Shown here: in pieces, positions 34,453 through 43,329 of the stretch | Position numbering within the stretch: the stretch's first letter is position 1 | Layout of the letters: the number at the start of each line of letters is the position of its first letter | NCBI GenBank assembly: GCA_040755295.1 | Contig: JBFMBK010000003.1 | Coordinates: 62,001 to 126,000, forward strand | DNA length: 64,000 bases | DNA from: Bacillota bacterium | GTDB taxonomy: Bacteria > Bacillota > Desulfotomaculia > Desulfotomaculales > Ammonificaceae | Reading direction: 5' to 3' | Translations under genes and position numbers: made by a program | The notes under the pieces: model-generated | Told to the model about the DNA's origin: nothing | Seen by the model: the letters and a program-made list of their open reading frames with translations, nothing else | Database searches by the model: none

Positions 34453-35613
34453 CTACATCTTAACTATGTTTCGCCTCGTCAACTGTTCAAGAATTACGCC
34501 GGCCAAAAAACCAGCTCCCATGTTCCAGACGGCAAAACCGGCGGTGACCAGGAAGACGTAGAAATCGTTTTTTTCGCGCGGAACATCACGGGCCGAAACA
34601 GCCAGTTCAAGACCAGCGAAAAAGAGGATTACACCAAGGATGTTCTCCGGAAACATTTTAAAAATCAACAGGACGGAATCGCTGAAGAAGAGTGCGGTCA
34701 TAAGCAAAAGACACCCGAGGATAACGGTGGCCCCGCCGGTGCGCGCGCCGAAACGCACGTGGCCGGCCATGCCGCCGGCGCCGTGACACATCGGAATTCC
34801 GCCGCCGATGGGGGAAATCAGGTTCATAATGCCCTGTGAAACGGCGATCTTCTTTTCCGATACCGGGTGGTTGGGGAAGAGGCGGTTGTTCTCGGCGGTG
34901 ATGGCGATGACAGCGTTGCCAAGGGTAAGCGGAATCTGCGGTATCCCAAGGATAAGCGCTCCTTTAAGGAACTCATTCCAGGTCATGTCGCCAAGAGCGA
35001 AGAGCGGCAGTTTGAAACCCACATTAACCGCCGCAAGGCGCGAGAAAAGACCGGGATCTTTATAAAAGGCGACAATTACACCGATCAAAAGAAGGGCGAA
35101 CATCGCCGGTATTTTTTTGTTCCCAAGCATGAGGAATGTGACCAGCAAGGCAAATAACGCGATAACCCAACCGGTACTCATCATTCTGATGCCGTCGCGT
35201 ATAAAAAGAAATCCCAGACCCAGGACGATCCCGCGGATTATCGGCTTTGTCGCTACTTTTGACACCAGGTTGATGGTGTTTGTCAGGCCCATGGTCAGCC
35301 AGAAAAGGCCCGTGAAAAGTCCCGCGCCGCAAACCATCCCCTGAGTTACCACCCCGGAAGTGATTGCCGCGGCGCCGATGGCCTTCATCGGCTGTACGGG
35401 GATGGGTGTTTTGTAGTAAGCGCCGCAGGCGATAAGCAGTATGCCGAACATGAAAAGGATGCCGAGAGGATTGAGATGCATAACGGTAATATATCCGATG
35501 ACGAACGGAATAAGGGTACCGAGGTCGCCGAAGGCGCCGGCCCACTCGGAGCGATCGAAGCGGTTTCGCAGCGGGAGCGTCGGTTCCTGTGACTGAGGTT
35601 TTGCCGGCGTCAC
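34453..35613 (-). CDS. MOT1-like molybdate/sulfate-type transporter
   Basis: About 386 residues with roughly ten membrane helices, no STAS domain. Begins with RSEWAGAFGDLGTLIPFVIG, the hallmark of the MFS_MOT1 branch of the SulP relatives, and repeats this logic in GGIPMCHGAGGMAGHVRFGARTGG. A second signature is YKTPIPVQPMKAIGAAAI. The GTG start is set by GGGAGGTG five bases upstream. Eukaryotic MOT1 proteins are high-affinity molybdate carriers, so molybdate uptake is likely, though sulfate or another oxyanion is possible. No molybdenum genes are adjacent. Confidence 0.85.
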   Translation of the reverse strand: MTPAKPQSQEPTLPLRNRFDRSEWAGAFGDLGTLIPFVIGYITVMHLNPLGILFMFGILLIACGAYYKTPIPVQPMKAIGAAAITSGVVTQGMVCGAGLFTGLFWLTMGLTNTINLVSKVATKPIIRGIVLGLGFLFIRDGIRMMSTGWVIALFALLVTFLMLGNKKIPAMFALLLIGVIVAFYKDPGLFSRLAAVNVGFKLPLFALGDMTWNEFLKGALILGIPQIPLTLGNAVIAITAENNRLFPNHPVSEKKIAVSQGIMNLISPIGGGIPMCHGAGGMAGHVRFGARTGGATVILGCLLLMTALFFSDSVLLIFKMFPENILGVILFFAGLELAVSARDVPREKNDFYVFLVTAGFAVWNMGAGFLAGVILEQLTRRNIVKM

Positions 35614-35753
35614 GTATTCACCTCCCAACGGCTATATGCACGACGCATATACCCTTCTATAAATTTAGCATAAGCCGGGCTCGAATAAAAGAAAAACTTT
35701 CATTACGGAGTTGCGAAATATGAAGAATAATTTCCATAATAGCGGGAGGTAAC

Positions 35754-35891
35754 ATGATCGCTTCCGCGCCTGCGCGACGGGTAACGGCGGGAAGACGGAA
35801 ACCGGGCGAAAGACGAAAAGGCGTTGAGCAGGAGATTGATTGGTTTTCGCGAATAAGAACCGTTATCCATCAAAAAACGTGGAAATCTTAA
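35754..35891 (+). CDS. Possible 45-residue basic peptide
   Basis: ATG at 35754 follows GGGAGGTAAC and opens a 45-codon frame rich in Arg/Lys (MIASAPARRVTAGRRKPGER at the start, then a stretch ending IHQKTWKS). It ends 69 bases before the cysteine-cluster gene. No family is recognised; the good ribosome site is the only support, and spacing is slightly short. Confidence 0.3.
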   Translation: MIASAPARRVTAGRRKPGERRKGVEQEIDWFSRIRTVIHQKTWKS

Positions 35892-35960
35892 AAAGACCGC
35901 GGAATGGCGGCAGCCGGAGGAGTACTTGGGGAGAGTATACCATCCTACGGCGAGGCGGAA

Positions 35961-36671
35961 ATGGCGCGCAAAACGGAAAGGGACAACTGCATACGGTGCG
36001 GCGCCTGCTGCCTGAAGGGCGGTCCGATCCTCCATCACGAAGACAGGGCGATACTTCTCGCCGGACACGCGAGCTACCGGCACTTAATCACCATCAGGAA
36101 GGATGAATTGGCGTTCGATCCCACCATCGAGGCAATAAAACCGGTGGAGAAAGAAATGGTCAAGGTGCGCGGAAAAGGGGATGGCTGGTCCTGCTGTCTA
36201 TACGACGAAAAGAACTCTACCTGTCTAATATACGAAAGCCGATTTCTGGAATGCCGCCTTCTGAAATGCTGGGACACCGCGGAGATAATATCCGTTATCG
36301 GTAAGGACACAATTACGCGCGCTGACATTATCGACCATGACGACCCCGTAATGGAGATCATCGAGATACACGAACGGGAGTGTTCCATCGGGGAGATCGA
36401 GAGGTTGATTCACGGCTTAAAATCCGGAACAGCCAAACGGGAGTCAACGGAAAAGCTTACCCATTTAATCAGCAGGGACCTGGCTATACGCTTCTTCGCC
36501 GCTTCTGAACTGGGACTGCCCGAGGATTTAGAACGCTTTGTTTTCGGGCGTTCATTGATTGAGATCGTAAAATGCCGCGGGATAAGAATTAAACCGTCCT
36601 CTTGCTTAGCAAAGGACTGTCCTCCCCAAATGAAATCATACATTACCACCGCCATTAAAGCCCCTGAATAA
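35961..36671 (+). CDS. YkgJ-type cysteine cluster protein
   Basis: About 236 residues. The N-terminus has CIRCGACCLKGGP, and further cysteines follow (SCCLYDEKNSTCLIYESRFLEC in outline, then LLKCWD), the CxxCxxxC...C pattern of YkgJ-family proteins thought to bind zinc or an iron-sulfur cluster. The C-terminal half is helical with two more cysteines (SSCLAKDCPPQ). The ATG at 35961 places the cluster at the start; an earlier in-frame ATG adds 19 unconserved residues. Function unknown. Confidence 0.8.
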   Translation: MARKTERDNCIRCGACCLKGGPILHHEDRAILLAGHASYRHLITIRKDELAFDPTIEAIKPVEKEMVKVRGKGDGWSCCLYDEKNSTCLIYESRFLECRLLKCWDTAEIISVIGKDTITRADIIDHDDPVMEIIEIHERECSIGEIERLIHGLKSGTAKRESTEKLTHLISRDLAIRFFAASELGLPEDLERFVFGRSLIEIVKCRGIRIKPSSCLAKDCPPQMKSYITTAIKAPE

Positions 36672-36904
36672 TTCGCAAGATATCTTTGAACAAAAAACCG
36701 CCCATCGTTGGAAGGTTGCGTTCGAAAAGGCAACTGCCCGGTGAATTGTAACCGGAGTTGTTGAATACAAAAATAATCGAATCATTACAGTTTTAATGAC
36801 ATATGGTGTTAATATCCAGGACCAAGCTGCCGATAATTTTAAAAGAGCCTGCGTGTTTCACTTCGAACATGCGGTTCCAATGTAATGGTAAAAGGAGGCA
36901 GGCA

Positions 36905-37216
36905 ATGAAATTATCGCTCGGTAAGTGGGGGAATCACCTAAACAGCCGGAGACTCGGACAGGAAATAAGGTTTCTACTATCGGATGAGTTGAAGAAAGGT
37001 CGCCGCGTGGAAGTGGATTTAAAGGACGTCATGACGGCGTCCCCCGGATTTTGTATCGAAGCCTTTGCTAAACTGAATCTGTATGTTCCGGAAACCGGGT
37101 TTAAGTCTTGCGTTAAATTTTCGAACGCTAACGACGAGGTAAGGACCGTCATCCAGCACGCCGTGCATCCACTTCATTACGAAGAAATGGGCAAAAAGAC
37201 GGGAATTGGCATATAA
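36905..37216 (+). CDS. STAS-like DUF4325 family protein
   Basis: 103 residues from an ATG behind AAAAGGAGGCAGGCA. The pattern GQEIRFLLSDELKKGRRVEVDLKDVMTASPGFC followed by EAFAKL matches the DUF4325/STAS-like fold, in which a beta-strand ends in an aspartate and a serine-containing turn. These proteins are often near ATPases or restriction-like systems, but here neighbours are unrelated. A terminator follows at 37247. Confidence 0.65.
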   Translation: MKLSLGKWGNHLNSRRLGQEIRFLLSDELKKGRRVEVDLKDVMTASPGFCIEAFAKLNLYVPETGFKSCVKFSNANDEVRTVIQHAVHPLHYEEMGKKTGIGI

Positions 37217-37246
37217 TTCGACTCAGTCGCCATAGTATTTATAAAG

Positions 37247-37268
37247 GCCGGTATCATATCCGGCTTTT
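37247..37268 (+). terminator. Intrinsic terminator
   Basis: GCCGG/CCGGC stem with loop TATCATAT followed by TTTTC, after the DUF4325-like gene. Confidence 0.75.
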
Positions 37269-37371
37269 CATTATAAAATACGGCATAAATTGAAATGCCT
37301 GAAAAGGTAAAATACGTTATAAGTATTGTTTAAAAAAGCAGAAGGTGGTAAACTATTCCTGGGTGGTGTAA

Positions 37372-37716
37372 ATGCATAGCCAGACAAAAGATGCCATTAT
37401 GGGGTTTTTACGTGACTACTATACCAAACACGGCCGGCATTATTATAAAGATTTTTACGACCTGCGCAGGGCGTTGCCGGACATGGAACCGCGGATCATG
37501 CAGTTCACGCTGAACCACCTTAAAAGGGACGGTCTGGTTAATTTTCTACCCGGGCACGATAAGCCCCTAGGCATAACATTAACCCCTTCCGGCATGGCGT
37601 ACTTCGAGAAGGAAAAGCGACACCAAAGCACGGTGCCCGCTCAGGAAGATTCCAGGGCGACAGGTTTCGAACGCGGGATGAACGCCTTGCGGGGGTTGTT
37701 GAACGGCCGTAAATAA
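37372..37716 (+). CDS. Small winged-helix-like protein
   Basis: 114 residues with no clear family. The middle (DMEPRIMQFTLNHLKRDGLV, then NFLPGHDKPLGITLTPSGMAYF) resembles a winged-helix recognition helix and wing of the type used to sort short DNA-binding regulators. The C-terminal 35 residues are polar. The start ATG follows a weak GGTGG. A terminator lies 51 bases after the stop. DNA binding is inference. Confidence 0.55.
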   Translation: MHSQTKDAIMGFLRDYYTKHGRHYYKDFYDLRRALPDMEPRIMQFTLNHLKRDGLVNFLPGHDKPLGITLTPSGMAYFEKEKRHQSTVPAQEDSRATGFERGMNALRGLLNGRK

Positions 37717-37767
37717 TATCTATTTCTTTTAATTAAAGAAAGGACTTTTGTGTGAACTGAAGACAAA

Positions 37768-37797
37768 CCCGCCGGAATCCCAACCGGCGGGATTTTA
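37768..37797 (+). terminator. Intrinsic terminator
   Basis: CCCGCCGG/CCGGCGGG stem with 8-base loop followed by ATTTT. Confidence 0.85.
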
Positions 37798-37879
37798 CAT
37801 CTAGGCCGGAGGGCGCCCCAGTCCCTCGGGCTTTAAAGCTTTGTAACGCGGTGAATTCCTCCGACCTTTTATTGCAGAA

Positions 37880-38068
37880 CTATTCCTCCTTGTCATGCCA
37901 GTTCTCATTGCAGCCGTGCGGGCATTTCCAGTAACCACGCGGGTACCTGCCGCCGCTCAACAGATTCGGCGACCATACTGCGCCACAGTGTTTGCACTTG
38001 AAATGGCTGCCGTACCTATCGACTGCTTCGACTCCCCGCTTTTCCAATTGCTTATTACTGAAGGACAT
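37880..38068 (-). CDS. Small zinc-ribbon-like protein
   Basis: 62 residues with paired cysteines CKHCGAVW and CPHGCNENWH spaced about 24 residues, a zinc-ribbon pattern, and an aromatic-rich middle (SGGRYPRGYWKC). The ATG follows GGGGAGGTG. Function unknown. Confidence 0.7.
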   Translation of the reverse strand: MSFSNKQLEKRGVEAVDRYGSHFKCKHCGAVWSPNLLSGGRYPRGYWKCPHGCNENWHDKEE

Positions 38069-38363
38069 GGTTTCACCTCCCCTTTTTTAATTATCCCGCT
38101 AAGCCATGTAAATAATGCCGGGAATAGCAGGGGGTTTGTCTGAAGTTTGCCTTTTAACGTGAAGGAAACCAGACCCGCGCCGATGTGAGCGCCTTTTTAA
38201 GCAGCGAACAAGTACAAACTTAAGAAAAGTACTATAAATCTTCTCTTGACAAATCACCCGGGTGTTTGACAATAAAGGAGCGCATACTCCTCCGTCATCC
38301 GGTCACAATCACCCGGTAAACAGAATATTCTAGTTTTAAAGAATTAAGACAGGGGTGAACCCG

Positions 38364-38830
38364 GTGCAAACCACTCATGAGTTTATTAAGAAAATGGCGC
38401 ATGCCGCCCAAGATTGTCACAGGCGAACCGGAATATTCGCGAGTTTAATCATCGCTCAGGCAGCGCTGTAATGCGGCTGGGGCAAGACAATTCCGACCGA
38501 GAAAAAGACGGGGCGCTGCAGCTGCAACCTGTTTGGGATTAAGGGGGAGGGGCCCGCAGGGTGCATAGAAATTCCTCATCCGGAGTTCGAAAACGGCAAA
38601 GAAGTATGGCACATGGCGAAGTTCCGCTGCTATCAAAATTATAAAGAGTCGACAAGGGATTACGAGAAGATGTTGATGCAGGACTTTACAAACCTGTAAG
38701 GGAGGCCCGTACCGCCCATGAAGCCGCTCACTGTCTTTATCGCTGCGGTTTTGCCACCGACCCGGAGTATGCAGAGAAACTGATATACATAATCAATAAG
38801 TACAACCTTTGTGAATTCGATAATGACTAA
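38364..38830 (+). pseudogene. Broken FlgJ-type N-acetylglucosaminidase
   Basis: The GTG-initiated frame gives a glucosaminidase domain (EFIKKMAHAAQDC, then GIFASLIIAQAAL) that meets TAA at 38469-38471 exactly where the catalytic glutamate of ALExGWG is expected; CGWGKT, CNLFGIKGEG and RCYQNYKES continue in the same frame. A second lesion near 38696 shifts the frame: the C-terminal part (EARTAHEAAHCLYRCGFATD, then PEYAEKLIYIINKYNL) is in another frame and stops at 38830. The gene would have hydrolysed peptidoglycan. Two lesions argue against sequencing error alone. Confidence 0.85.
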
Positions 38831-38953
38831 CCGAGAGATGGCTCGCGCTTTCCCGCTGGAGACAGAGCGTGCCGTGCAAGAACCTGATGGACAACTCATT
38901 AAGAGGGTGTTAACATCGGCAGGCCGAGCCTCTCAAGCCTTTTCCCGGAAAGA

Positions 38954-39928
38954 CTACGTCGGCATTACCATTAAAGGCGGCTGGTTAAGCCATCCCTTGG
39001 CCTTCCCGTAAAGTACGAATTTATTATGTATTTTTATTTCTTCCAGCAAAAGGTTGATGAAGGTCTCCGCCAGCTTGTCATTTTTCGGTGCGTCGATAAC
39101 GGGCCGCATATGCATGTCAATAGCCGCTTGAATTCCCTGCAGGATCATCCTGTACAAGAACTTGTCGGTGAGATTTTCGGGGTCTATTCTGGTCTTCATT
39201 CCCAACGGGGGCCTTTTGGGCAAAAGAATTTCTTGTTGGGCGGCAAGTCCCTCCAGCAAGGCGATTTGCTTTTGCAGTAATTTTAGGCCTTGCTCCAAGA
39301 CCAATACAAAGTCGGGATCGTGGCTTAAGGAGAGGAATAACGTGGTCAGCTGCATCTGGTCGTACCTGTGGCTTAAGAAATCCCAGAGTTGGAAGGCTTC
39401 GCCCAGGGATATCTCTTCCCGATCAACGGGTTTAGACGTCTTGAAAGACGGCGGCGGATCCTGATAACCTTTCAGTTTGCCGTACTTTTGCAGTTGATTG
39501 TGGAAGCCGATCCCCTTGATTGCAAACGCTTCGAAGTTCTCCCGGATGCTGTCGTTGGTGGTACTGGTGCGGATCGAGTATCCGAGCATGATCAGGTCAT
39601 ACTTGGTCAATTGGAAGGCCTGGTTATACACAAGATAATCTGTTATTACATCCATTCGAGACGCGGTCTTTGCTTCCACAGACGGCCTCGCCGGCAACCT
39701 GACTACATGTTTTGCGGCTTGGCTTTCCAGGACTATTTTCTGCTCATTAAATAGGTCTACCAAGCTGTTAACCACAATCGCCAGATCCCGGTCGTGGACG
39801 AAGTTCCTCATTATTTGGAAGGTCTCAATGTAATAGTACCTTAGGGAGACAATCACCCAAATATTGTACCCTTCGCTAACGTCGATAACGTCACGACCGG
39901 AGGAGTTTCGCTTGAAGATTGAAATCAT
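38954..39928 (-). CDS. DUF3231 family protein, two tandem domains
   Basis: 324 residues formed by two copies of a helical unit, about 15-165 and 170-324. Parallel signatures are NIWVIVSLRYYYIETFQIMR with FVHDRDLA, and QLWDFLSHRYDQMQLTTLF with LSHDPDFV; each ends with a HNxxxxYGKxKGW/Y segment. DUF3231 proteins have a ferritin-like helical bundle and several are spore-coat related. A second gene with the same start begins at 63.8 kb. Spore association is inference. Confidence 0.82.
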   Translation of the reverse strand: MISIFKRNSSGRDVIDVSEGYNIWVIVSLRYYYIETFQIMRNFVHDRDLAIVVNSLVDLFNEQKIVLESQAAKHVVRLPARPSVEAKTASRMDVITDYLVYNQAFQLTKYDLIMLGYSIRTSTTNDSIRENFEAFAIKGIGFHNQLQKYGKLKGYQDPPPSFKTSKPVDREEISLGEAFQLWDFLSHRYDQMQLTTLFLSLSHDPDFVLVLEQGLKLLQKQIALLEGLAAQQEILLPKRPPLGMKTRIDPENLTDKFLYRMILQGIQAAIDMHMRPVIDAPKNDKLAETFINLLLEEIKIHNKFVLYGKAKGWLNQPPLMVMPT

Positions 39929-40255
39929 TATATTCCCAACTCCTTTTTATGCTTTTCGCTGGAGGTTATTTATACAAGGACAGCGGATTCACGAAATGAC
40001 GCAAGGAGCAGTAAATCAGCGTATTAAGGCCCTATTTGAACCAATTATCGCAGTAGTCGTCCGGTGGCTGAAAGCACGGAGTGGGTTCAATAATTATAGG
40101 TTAACCGTTTTTTAATCCTTATGAACATCCAATTTTAGGTAAAGATGCTTTTGGCATAAGGAAAAAGGTTTGTAGCAAAGGTCAATATATGTAATAGTGG
40201 GTATTTTGGAGTTAGGCTACAGTAGGGAGGGGTGAGGGAGTTGCGGCTACCAAAA
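39929..40255. other. Intergenic without recognised gene
   Basis: Short frames on the plus strand lack ribosome sites. The tRNA-Ala terminator lies at its right edge. Confidence 0.5.
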
Positions 40256-40289
40256 GAAAACCCCAGAACACTGATGGTTACTGGGTTTT
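40256..40289 (-). terminator. Intrinsic terminator after tRNA-Ala
   Basis: Minus strand stem AAAACCCAG-type against CTGGGGTTTT with a T-rich end, 5 bases after the tRNA. Confidence 0.75.
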
Positions 40290-40293
40290 TATC

Positions 40294-40368
40294 TGGTGGA
40301 CCTGGGGGGAATTGAACCCCCGGCCTCTTGAATGCGAGTCAAGCGCTCTCCCCCTGAGCTACAGGCCC
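40294..40368 (-). tRNA. tRNA-Ala (CGC anticodon)
   Basis: Cloverleaf on the minus strand. Acceptor GGGCCTG pairs with CAGGTCC including the G3-U70 pair diagnostic for alanine. The anticodon arm CTTGA/TCAAG has loop CTCGCAT, giving CGC. T-arm GGGGGTTCAATTCCCCC. CCA is encoded at 40294-40296. Confidence 0.95.
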
Positions 40369-40440
40369 ACTGGCGAAAACTATTTTAGCACGTGAGACGG
40401 CTAAAAGCAAGCATCAAAGAGACATGGCCGCATGAAGCAT

Positions 40441-40466
40441 AAAAAACCCGCGGTCTATACCGCGGG
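40441..40466 (-). terminator. Intrinsic terminator
   Basis: Minus strand CCCGCGG/CCGCGGG stem with loop TATAGA-like followed by six T, after the gene at 40497-40739. Confidence 0.85.
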
Positions 40467-40496
40467 ATAATCAAATGGAGGAATAATCAGGCCGGT

Positions 40497-40739
40497 TTAA
40501 GAGATCTTCTGAATGGTGACTTCCTGGCGCTGGCGTCTGGCCAGCGCTTCTTCGGCATAGTCGCTGGCAATTAGATAGAGGTTCACCCATAGCTCATGTT
40601 CATTGTTTTTACCTTCAAGCTCTTTGGAGAGTTCCCGGAATTTCTTGAAAATACGGTCCTTGAAGCAGGAGAATTCAGCCAGTATTTCGATGATGTCGCG
40701 CTGAGAGTATGTTGCGCCTTCACGAAGGGCTTTCACCAT
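40497..40739 (-). CDS. Small helical protein of unknown function
   Basis: 80 residues, predicted all-helical and charged (FKDRIFKKFRELSKELEGKN; YLIASDYAEEALARRQRQEV). The ATG follows AAAGGGGGTGG, and a clear terminator follows the stop, so it is likely a real monocistronic gene. No family recognised. Confidence 0.65.
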   Translation of the reverse strand: MVKALREGATYSQRDIIEILAEFSCFKDRIFKKFRELSKELEGKNNEHELWVNLYLIASDYAEEALARRQRQEVTIQKIS

Positions 40740-40845
40740 TAAATACCACCCCCTTTACGCCTGATATTACCACCTATGGTTCGTTTTGGGAACGGGTTTG
40801 TTTTGTCGAAGGGCGCTTCTTAAGGCGCGCCGTAAAAACATAAAT

Positions 40846-40870
40846 AAAAAGGCCCTTTGAGGGCCCTTTT
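40846..40870 (-). terminator. Intrinsic terminator
   Basis: Minus strand GGGCC/GGCCC stem followed by TTTTTATTTA, after the gene at 40905-41561. Confidence 0.8.
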
Positions 40871-40904
40871 ATGTCTTTATTAAAGACGGTATTCTGATGA
40901 AATC

Positions 40905-41561
40905 TTAGGTATCCTGTCTGAAACCGTAAACTCCTGCGTAAGGTGAGATGCCAATGTTTTGAGCCTGCCCCGGACGATCTGAATCCGGCCACGGACGGTT
41001 TGCGTATAATCCACCGTGTACGTTGCTCGCGGTAGCGCCGGGTGTCGTAAAATTCAGGTTGAAGGTGGGAGGCAGTCCCTCCGAGCTTCGTGCAGTCAAG
41101 CCGGTGTATGGAGTATTAGCTATGTTCGGAGTGAAAGTGTTGTAAGGCATGCCGGCGCTTGAGCTATAGCCGGTGTAAGGAAGGTTCTGCGAGGTGGAAG
41201 CAAAGCCCGTATAAGGTGTGTTCACCCCGGCGGTGTAGCCCGCCGCCCCGAGTTGACCCGCACCGACACCGGTATAACCGGTTGTGGCGAACTGCCCGAC
41301 ACCCGTTCCGAAAGAAGGAATTGCGGCGCCAATCTGCTGAGTTGCCGCGGAAACCGCGCTTACATCGTTTTGCAGGTTCATGCAAATCTGATAAACGCGC
41401 TGGAGATTCTGACTGTTCTGGCCCTCTTGCTGGCTGATGCGCGCGAGCTGCGACTGAGTCTGCTGCTCGACCTGCTGGAGCTGCGCGGTCACCTGACAGA
41501 CATTGTTAAGATCCTGATGCAGACGGTTCAAATGGCTTTGTATCTGCTGAAATCCGTACAT
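40905..41561 (-). CDS. Coiled-coil protein with PYTG-type repeats
   Basis: 218 residues. Residues 1-75 form a Gln-rich coiled coil (HLNRLHQDLNNVCQVTAQLQ, QVEQQTQSQLARISQQEGQN). Residues about 90-160 carry a degenerate repeat around YTG: TTGYTGVG, AAGYTAGV, NTPYTGFA, NLPYTGYS, GMPYNTFT, NTPYTGLT. The tail ends SPYAGVYGF. The composition resembles spore-coat or surface proteins. The ATG follows AAAGGGGGTAAAAGG. No known family is recognised. Confidence 0.7.
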   Translation of the reverse strand: MYGFQQIQSHLNRLHQDLNNVCQVTAQLQQVEQQTQSQLARISQQEGQNSQNLQRVYQICMNLQNDVSAVSAATQQIGAAIPSFGTGVGQFATTGYTGVGAGQLGAAGYTAGVNTPYTGFASTSQNLPYTGYSSSAGMPYNTFTPNIANTPYTGLTARSSEGLPPTFNLNFTTPGATASNVHGGLYANRPWPDSDRPGQAQNIGISPYAGVYGFRQDT

Positions 41562-41643
41562 CCTTTTACCCCCTTTTTTATCTATTATGAACTCTGGGGT
41601 AAAACTTAATTAGTGGGAATTAATTCTTTATAATATGCTAACA

Positions 41644-43155
41644 TCATCTTGCACGTACTAGTTTGTGGAGGTCGTAAGTCCCTATGGAGTAAAGGGACAA
41701 ACCCTTTAAATCGGAAGAGCAGGCGGCGATGTGTGCGCCGTAGTTGATGCTGATGAAAGGAAGGTCTCTCGCGGTAATTTCCTGAACCTGACGGTAAATC
41801 TTTGCTCGCATGTCAGAGTCGGGTATTTGACGGGCGCGGGTCAAAAGGATGTCAAGAACGGGATTGTCATAGCGGGTTGTATTGAACCCGCTTTTGATTT
41901 GTGAACGTGCAAGAAGGGAATAAAGAAAATTGTCCGGATCGCCGTTATCGCTTACCCATCCGTAGAGAAAGAAGTCGCCCTCACCGCGCGAAATGGCTGC
42001 CTTTAAATCATCCCATTGATAACAACGGATGCCCACTTTAAGACCGGCGGATTGGAGCTGGCGCCGTACTTCTTCGGCAAAGGCGGATCCGCCGGCGGGG
42101 TTGTAAGGTCTGGTTCCGGAGTATGACAGAAGGGTGAATTCTCTGCCCGTTAGACCCTGTTTGTTGAATAGAACGGATATCTTTTGTTTGTCCGCCGGCG
42201 TTATAGCGTCCCGCGGGCTGTTCCCGAAAACAACCGGCGGGAGCGGTCCTCCCGCATCCGGAAGCAGACCGTTAAAAAGCGTGCGACAGATCAGACGACG
42301 GTCGATGGCCATAGATACCAACCGGCGGGCGTCGGGATTGTCAAACGGGCGTTTATCAGTATAAAATCCAAGATAGCCGAGGCTGGCCGCGGTCGATCTG
42401 ATTATGCGCTCGGGCGCGAGATCGTTGGCGGAAACCGGGCTTATGCCGAGCGCGATAACCCCTTTCCTACTGTGCAGGATCCGAAGCCTTTTTGAAACGT
42501 CCGGAACTGAAATGATACGTATGTTTTGGATCTCCGGTAAACGGTCCCAATAAGTTGGGACGGACTTTAGAATGATTTCCCCCGGTTTATTGGAAGCTAT
42601 TCGATAGGGCCCGGTACCCGACGGAGGATTGCCGGGAAGGATCAACGCTCCCTGCGGAAGGGCCAGGTTGCGCAGAAAAGGCGTATACGGATATCTAAGG
42701 CGAAAGGCAACGTGCCGGGAATCGATAACGGTAACCTTCTCGATCATACAAAAAAGAAGATTCGCGTTCGGCGATTTACCTGCTGCGATCATCTTTTCCG
42801 AGAAAATGGACCTAACCAGACCGGGGTTAAGGGGAGTTCCGTCGTGGAAGCGGACCCCTGAGCGAAGGGTGAAGGTCCAGGTGCGGCCGTCCTGGGAAAG
42901 ATCCCAACCGGTTGCAAGGCAGGGCATGACTTCGCAGTTTCCCGGCTTAAAGCGGACGAGCCCCTCGCAGACGTTAGGAAGATAACCGGTTGTTTCCGGG
43001 ACGGAGTCGTTAATCGGATAGGACGGATCGGCTATTCCGGGTGCGGCGATTAAGACATGTCCGTCGTCCCTGAAGCTGCCGGGGAATACGCTAACCGTTA
43101 TGGCTATTAACAGGAACGTAAAAAATATGGGCCGGCAGAATGTTCTCTTACGCAT
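41644..43155 (-). CDS. Peptide/oligopeptide ABC transporter substrate-binding protein (family 5)
   Basis: About 503 residues of the SBP_bac_5 (OppA/DppA) family. Signal peptide RTFCRPIFFTFLLIAITVSV; no lipobox cysteine. Family stretches include NVCEGLVRFKPGNCEVMPCL, ATGWDLSQDGRTWTFTLRSG and VRFHDGTPLNP, and a C-terminal GDFFLYGWVSDNGDPDNFLY. The ATG at 43155 has GGAGGTTCT upstream. It is an orphan: no permease or ATPase genes are adjacent. The ligand (peptide, nickel, or other) cannot be read from sequence. Confidence 0.9.
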   Translation of the reverse strand: MRKRTFCRPIFFTFLLIAITVSVFPGSFRDDGHVLIAAPGIADPSYPINDSVPETTGYLPNVCEGLVRFKPGNCEVMPCLATGWDLSQDGRTWTFTLRSGVRFHDGTPLNPGLVRSIFSEKMIAAGKSPNANLLFCMIEKVTVIDSRHVAFRLRYPYTPFLRNLALPQGALILPGNPPSGTGPYRIASNKPGEIILKSVPTYWDRLPEIQNIRIISVPDVSKRLRILHSRKGVIALGISPVSANDLAPERIIRSTAASLGYLGFYTDKRPFDNPDARRLVSMAIDRRLICRTLFNGLLPDAGGPLPPVVFGNSPRDAITPADKQKISVLFNKQGLTGREFTLLSYSGTRPYNPAGGSAFAEEVRRQLQSAGLKVGIRCYQWDDLKAAISRGEGDFFLYGWVSDNGDPDNFLYSLLARSQIKSGFNTTRYDNPVLDILLTRARQIPDSDMRAKIYRQVQEITARDLPFISINYGAHIAACSSDLKGLSLYSIGTYDLHKLVRAR

Positions 43156-43329
43156 AGAACCTCCGGAGTAGAAAGATGATAACATATTCTGGAAGACGGC
43201 GGTTCAATCCTCTGACCATTAACGAATTTGCGGAGTATTTTGGAAGTGACGTTTAAAAAGGTTTATTTCTGCGGGTGTATTATGTATAATTATGACCGTT
43301 GTAAAGTTCGCAAGAAGTGAGGGGAGACT

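Noticed and set aside
38469-38471. Programmed recoding of the in-frame stop in the glucosaminidase
   Set aside because: The codon is TAA, not TGA or TAG, and a separate frameshift follows, so decay is simpler.
39864-40115. 83-codon plus frame
   Set aside because: Begins inside the DUF3231 gene on the other strand and lacks a ribosome site.
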